From NCBI GenBank assembly GCA_947373105.1, contig CANBWK010000008.1, positions 1 to 54,659 on the forward strand: a DNA stretch of 54,659 nt, in the 5' to 3' direction. Both the position numbers and the translations under genes were made by a program. The notes under the pieces were generated by a model. It was not told the DNA's origin. It worked only from the letters and a program-made list of their open reading frames with translations, and did no database searches. Positions 50,230 to 54,659 of this stretch are shown in pieces. Source of the stretch: Comamonadaceae bacterium. GTDB lineage: Bacteria; Pseudomonadota; Gammaproteobacteria; Burkholderiales; Burkholderiaceae_C. Within the stretch, counting starts at the first letter, position 1, and the number at the start of each line of letters is the position of its first letter.

Positions 50230-50248
50230 AATGCAAATTATTTGCATT
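50230..50248. promoter_or_regulatory. Fur-box-like palindrome upstream of argH
   Basis: The 19-bp sequence AATGCAAATTATTTGCATT has 8-bp perfect arms around TTA. It matches 15 of 19 positions of AATGAGAATTATTCTCATT, a typical ferric uptake regulator (Fur) site. It lies 37 bp after the hydrolase stop and 64 bp before argH. No iron-related gene is adjacent, so whether it is functional is open. Confidence 0.45.
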
Positions 50249-50297
50249 TAGAAAAGAGGACGCACACAAACTGATGTTTGGCGTATTGATCGACCGA

Positions 50298-50303
50298 TAA
50301 AAT
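50298..50303 (+). promoter_or_regulatory. Possible -10 box of a leaderless argH transcript
   Basis: TAAAAT ends 8 bp before the argH ATG, so transcription would begin within 1-3 nt of the start codon. There is no Shine-Dalgarno sequence before the ATG, which agrees with leaderless translation. The -35 is unclear (TTTGGC at non-ideal 15-bp spacing). Confidence 0.4.
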
Positions 50304-50311
50304 AAGCAAAT

Positions 50312-51760
<1,449 letters not shown>

Positions 51761-51826
51761 GAATCACATTCATCCACATTCAAATGAACTCCAGCGCCCT
51801 GCGCGCTGCAACAAAGGAATCACATC

Positions 51827-52537
51827 ATGGGCGCGCAATGGAAAGCTAAGGGCAAAGAACTGGCCGCAAATGCCAGAGGGCAGATGTTTGGCAAGTTGTC
51901 CAAAGAGATCATGGTCGCGGCCCGCGGCGGCGCTGAGCCGTCGCTCAACTCCAAACTCCGTTTGGTGTTGGAACAGGCCCGCAAGGTGTCGATGCCCAAA
52001 GAAACTTTGGAGCGCGCCATCAAAAAAGGGGCTGGATTGACCGGCGAGGTCGTGCATTTTGAGCATGTGATGTACGAGGGCCACGCGCCGCACCAGGTGC
52101 CGGTGATGGTCGAATGCCTGACCGACAACGTGAAGCGCACAGCACCCGAAATGCGGGTGCTGTTCCGCAAAGGGCAAATGGGCACGTCGGGTTCGGTGGC
52201 TTGGGATTTCAACCACTTGGGCATGATCGAGGCGGAGCCTGCAGCCCCAGGCGCAGACCCCGAGTTGGCCGCCATCGAAGCGGGGGCGCAAGACTTTGAA
52301 GCGAGCGATGATGGCGCCACTCTGTTTTACACCGACCCCAGCGATTTGGACTTGGTCAGTCGCGCCCTGCCCGCACACGGTTTTACGGTGCTTTCAGCCA
52401 AGCTGGGCTACAAGGCTAAGAATCCTGTGAGCCCAACGAATCTGACACCCGCCCAACTGGAAGAAGTGGAGGCCTTTTTAGCCGCCATGGACGCCCATGA
52501 CGATGTCCAAAACATGTTTGTCGGTTTAGCCGACTAA
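51827..52537 (+). CDS. YebC/PmpR-family protein, YeeN subtype
   Basis: 236 residues. The family is annotated as transcriptional regulators and more recently as translation factors relieving ribosome stalling. The N-terminal [20 protein letters not shown] differs from the classical YebC start, and the C-terminal [21 protein letters not shown] resembles E. coli Yee[18 protein letters not shown] and [13 protein letters not shown] are family landmarks. The ATG at 51827 has AAGGA 8 nt upstream. Role in this organism is not clear from its neighbours. Confidence 0.88.
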   Translation: MGAQWKAKGKELAANARGQMFGKLSKEIMVAARGGAEPSLNSKLRLVLEQARKVSMPKETLERAIKKGAGLTGEVVHFEHVMYEGHAPHQVPVMVECLTDNVKRTAPEMRVLFRKGQMGTSGSVAWDFNHLGMIEAEPAAPGADPELAAIEAGAQDFEASDDGATLFYTDPSDLDLVSRALPAHGFTVLSAKLGYKAKNPVSPTNLTPAQLEEVEAFLAAMDAHDDVQNMFVGLAD

Positions 52538-52543
52538 AGAACC

Positions 52544-53038
52544 ATGACCACCACCATTGCTCCCACTATCGCGCCATTGACATGGTCCAACGACCTGCAT
52601 ACGGGTGACAGCCGTATGGACGACACGCACGAAGAATTCGTGACGATGCTCAACCAGCTGTTGGCAACACCGCAAGATCAGCAATTGCCTTTGTACAAAG
52701 CCTTTTTGTCCCACACGGTCGAACACTTTGCCCAAGAAGACCGTTGGATGCTGGCTACCGGTTTTTCTGCAGACAATTGCCACGCCGGACAACACACCAC
52801 CATTTTGGAGACCATGCGCGCGGTAGAGGTGCATTACGAGGGTGGCGACAACGAAATCATCACCCGACTCGTCGAAGCTTTGGCCGAGTGGTTCCCTGGG
52901 CACGCCAACAGCATGGACGCTGGCTTGGCGCTGCACCTCAAGTCGGTGAACTTTGACAGCGTGACGGAAACGCTGGCTGATCCTTCAGTCATTCAAAGCG
53001 TAACCATGTCAGGTTGCGGCAGCGTCAGCTGCAGCTGA
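52544..53038 (+). CDS. Single-domain bacterial hemerythrin
   Basis: 164 residues. All seven diiron ligands of an oxygen-binding hemerythrin can be seen in order and spacing: His29 (DDTHEEF), His61 and Glu65 (HFAQE), His80 and His84 (HAGQH), His120 and Asp125 (HANSMD). It is probably cytoplasmic and could store or sense oxygen or protect iron enzymes. The C-terminus ends with SGCGSVSCS, two cysteines of unknown purpose. It follows the YebC-like gene by 6 bp and may be co-transcribed. Confidence 0.9.
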   Translation: MTTTIAPTIAPLTWSNDLHTGDSRMDDTHEEFVTMLNQLLATPQDQQLPLYKAFLSHTVEHFAQEDRWMLATGFSADNCHAGQHTTILETMRAVEVHYEGGDNEIITRLVEALAEWFPGHANSMDAGLALHLKSVNFDSVTETLADPSVIQSVTMSGCGSVSCS

Positions 53039-53082
53039 CAGCCCTCCATCGGCGATAAGGCTAACATAGTGCCTGCTTCATG

Positions 53083-53098
53083 ACCTGTGAGCACAGGT
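53083..53098. repeat. Short inverted repeat upstream of the 2-hydroxyacid dehydrogenase
   Basis: ACCTGT (53083-53088) and ACAGGT (53093-53098) flank GAGC. It lies 45 bp after the hemerythrin stop and 39 bp before the next start. It could be a weak hairpin or a regulator-binding palindrome; nothing else supports a role. Confidence 0.3.
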
Positions 53099-53137
53099 TT
53101 GGCATTCAGATTGACCCCCTCCCGGAGACTTTGGCAC

Positions 53138-54289
53138 ATGACCGTTATCACCACCATCGAAGACTTGCGCGTATTGGCCGAAAAGCGCGTGCCTCGCATG
53201 TTCTATGACTATGCCGACAGCGGCTCTTGGACTGAGAGCACCTACCGCGCCAATCAAAGCGATTTTCAAAAAATAAAACTACGCCAGCGTGTTGCCGTGA
53301 ACATGGAAGGACGCAGCACCGCCACCACCATGATTGGTCAAAATGTGGCCATGCCAGTGGCCATCGCCCCCACCGGCTTGACGGGCATGCAACATGCTGA
53401 TGGCGAAATTTTGGCGGCCCGTGCAGCCCAAAAATTTGGTGTCCCGTTCACACTGTCAACCATGAGCATTTGCTCGATTGAAGACGTGGCCAAGCACGCC
53501 GGGGAAGGCTTCTGGTTTCAGTTGTATGTCATGAAAGACCGGCCTTTCATTGAGCGCCTGATTGACCGTGCCAAGGCCGCCAACTGCTCAGCATTGGTGC
53601 TTACCTTGGATTTGCAAATTCTGGGGCAACGCCACAAGGATTTAAAGAATGGATTGTCGGCTCCACCCAAATTAACCCTCGCAAACATGTTCAACATCGC
53701 GACCAAACCGCGCTGGGCTTTAGGCATGCTGGGCACACCGCGTCGCCAGTTTGGCAACATTGTGGGACACGTCTCCGGTGTCGCCGACATGAGCAGCTTG
53801 AGCTCTTGGACAGCTTCGCAATTTGACCCCTGTTTGAATTGGGGCGATGTGGAATGGATTCAAAAACGCTGGGGTGGCAAATTGATTCTGAAAGGTATTC
53901 AGGATGTTGAGGATGCCAAACTCGCGGTTCAGTCTGGCGCTGACGCGCTGATCGTGTCCAACCATGGCGGACGTCAACTGGACGGTGCACAAAGCAGTAT
54001 CGAAGCGTTGCCCGCCATCGTCAGCGAAGTTGGCCACCAGATTGAAGTGCACATGGACGGCGGCATCCGGAGCGGACAAGACGTGGTCAAGGCCTACGCC
54101 TTGGGGGCCAAAGGGGTTTATATCGGTCGATCCATGCTCTATGGCCTGGGCGCCATGGGTGAAGAGGGCGTCACCAAAGCGCTTGAAATTATCCACAAAG
54201 AGTTGGACTTGACCATGGCCTTTTGCGGTCGCATGCAGATGGACAAAGTCGACAAAAGCATTTTGCTGCCGGGGACATTTCCGGTTTGA
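53138..54289 (+). CDS. lldD: FMN-dependent alpha-hydroxyacid dehydrogenase (L-lactate dehydrogenase-like)
   Basis: 383 residues. TIM-barrel flavoprotein that oxidises L-2-hydroxyacids, most likely L-lactate, passing electrons to the respiratory chain. The signature SNHGGRQLDG contains the catalytic His and Arg. FYDYADSGSWTESTYRAN, APTGLTGMQHADGE and MDGGIRSGQDVVKA (flavin phosphate site) are visible. The ATG at 53138 has GGAG 10 nt upstream; 17 upstream in-frame codons are rejected. Substrate specificity between lactate, glycolate and others cannot be fixed by eye. Confidence 0.88.
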   Translation: MTVITTIEDLRVLAEKRVPRMFYDYADSGSWTESTYRANQSDFQKIKLRQRVAVNMEGRSTATTMIGQNVAMPVAIAPTGLTGMQHADGEILAARAAQKFGVPFTLSTMSICSIEDVAKHAGEGFWFQLYVMKDRPFIERLIDRAKAANCSALVLTLDLQILGQRHKDLKNGLSAPPKLTLANMFNIATKPRWALGMLGTPRRQFGNIVGHVSGVADMSSLSSWTASQFDPCLNWGDVEWIQKRWGGKLILKGIQDVEDAKLAVQSGADALIVSNHGGRQLDGAQSSIEALPAIVSEVGHQIEVHMDGGIRSGQDVVKAYALGAKGVYIGRSMLYGLGAMGEEGVTKALEIIHKELDLTMAFCGRMQMDKVDKSILLPGTFPV

Positions 54290-54659
54290 ACCTGCGACAC
54301 AACGAAAACAGCGCCGTCGATGTTGTTTACCTCTGGGTCAACGGCAACGATGATGTTTGGCGAACCAAGCGACAAGCCGCAGCCCAAAGAGCCCGTCTAC
54401 TGGGCTGCAACGACTTGGCTATGTATGGTGATGTAGAAGGCCGCTACAGAGACAATGAAGAGTTGCGTTTCAGCTTGCGTGCCCTCGAACAGTTTTTCCC
54501 TGATCACGGTCACATTTATATCGTCACGGACAACCAAGTGCCGGTTTGGCTGGCCACATCTGATCAAATCACCATCGTCGACCATCGCGACTTAATCCCA
54601 CACAATGCCTTGCCCACCTTCGATTCAGGCCATATCGAATCGTACATCCACCGAATTGC
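54286..54659 (+). CDS. Stealth-family sugar-phosphate transferase, N-terminal part (partial)
   Basis: A TTG at 54286 overlaps the lldD stop (TTGA) and opens a frame that runs to the window end (124 codons). The segment DVVYLWVNGNDDVWR is the Stealth conserved region 1. YRDNEELRFSLRALEQFFP, IYIVTDNQVPVW, and LPTFDSGHIESYIHRI match region 2. These proteins transfer hexose-1-phosphates to build phosphodiester-linked capsule or exopolysaccharide. The C-terminal regions 3 and 4 lie outside the window. The start codon is an inference from the overlap. Confidence 0.85.
   Translation, partial: MNLRHNENSAVDVVYLWVNGNDDVWRTKRQAAAQRARLLGCNDLAMYGDVEGRYRDNEELRFSLRALEQFFPDHGHIYIVTDNQVPVWLATSDQITIVDHRDLIPHNALPTFDSGHIESYIHRI

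Overview
This window is a dense stretch of chromosome from a betaproteobacterium, most likely a member of the Comamonadaceae (Limnohabitans/Rhodoferax-like). I base that on gene order (sdhAB-sdhE-gltA-leuCDB-asd-fimV-truA-trpFBA-accD, and the rpmF-plsX-fabHDG-acpP-fabF-mucD-lepA-lepB-rnc-era-recO-pdxJ-acpS-nagZ block) and on protein style. No database search was run. Nearly everything is core metabolism and information processing. There is no insertion sequence, prophage, CRISPR array, tRNA or rRNA that I can see.

Layout. 1-2603 (+): end of sdhA, sdhB, sdhE and gltA (TCA cycle), closed by a clear terminator. 2648-5904 (+): leuC, leuD, leuB (leucine), with a long perfect palindrome between leuD and leuB. 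5905-6163: a regulatory leader in front of asd that appears to encode a threonine-rich leader peptide followed by alternative RNA stems. 6164-13567 (+): asd, fimV, truA, trpF, trpB, trpA, accD. 13557-14105 (-): a YggT membrane protein. 14253-15806 (+): lysS. 15818-33784 (-): a long reverse-strand block: a DUF177 protein, rpmF, plsX, fabH, fabD, fabG, acpP, fabF, a YgfX-like membrane protein, mucD, then a 520-bp gap with DnaA-box-like sites and a terminator, then lepA, lepB, rnc, era, recO, pdxJ, acpS, nagZ, a small membrane protein and a secreted serine hydrolase. 33810-35194 (+): maf and an RsmI-like methylase. 35214-38244 (-): S49 peptidase, Rieske protein, HAD phosphatase, rluC, read from rluC downwards. 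38245-41842: a hairpin-rich leader, rne and its terminator. 41863-45937 (-): hemC, hemD, hemX, hemY. 46023-54659 (+): ppc, a NylB-like serine hydrolase, argH, a YebC/YeeN regulator, a hemerythrin, an FMN-dependent 2-hydroxyacid dehydrogenase, and the start of a Stealth-family sugar-phosphate transferase cut by the window end.

How they work together. The reverse block links phospholipid and fatty-acid initiation (PlsX, FabH, FabD, FabG, AcpP, FabF) with AcpS, which activates AcpP, and with envelope export and quality control (LepA, LepB, MucD). The first 13.6 kb joins the TCA cycle to leucine, aspartate-family and tryptophan synthesis. hemCDXY supplies tetrapyrrole.

The observations most worth following are: the threonine-rich leader before asd; the DnaA-box cluster and terminator between mucD and lepA; the absence of rpoE-rseA-rseB from between fabF and mucD; the REP-like palindrome between leuD and leuB; a Fur-box-like palindrome before argH; and the structured leader of rne. 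I did not find a clearly new multi-gene system here. The candidates for novelty are regulatory.
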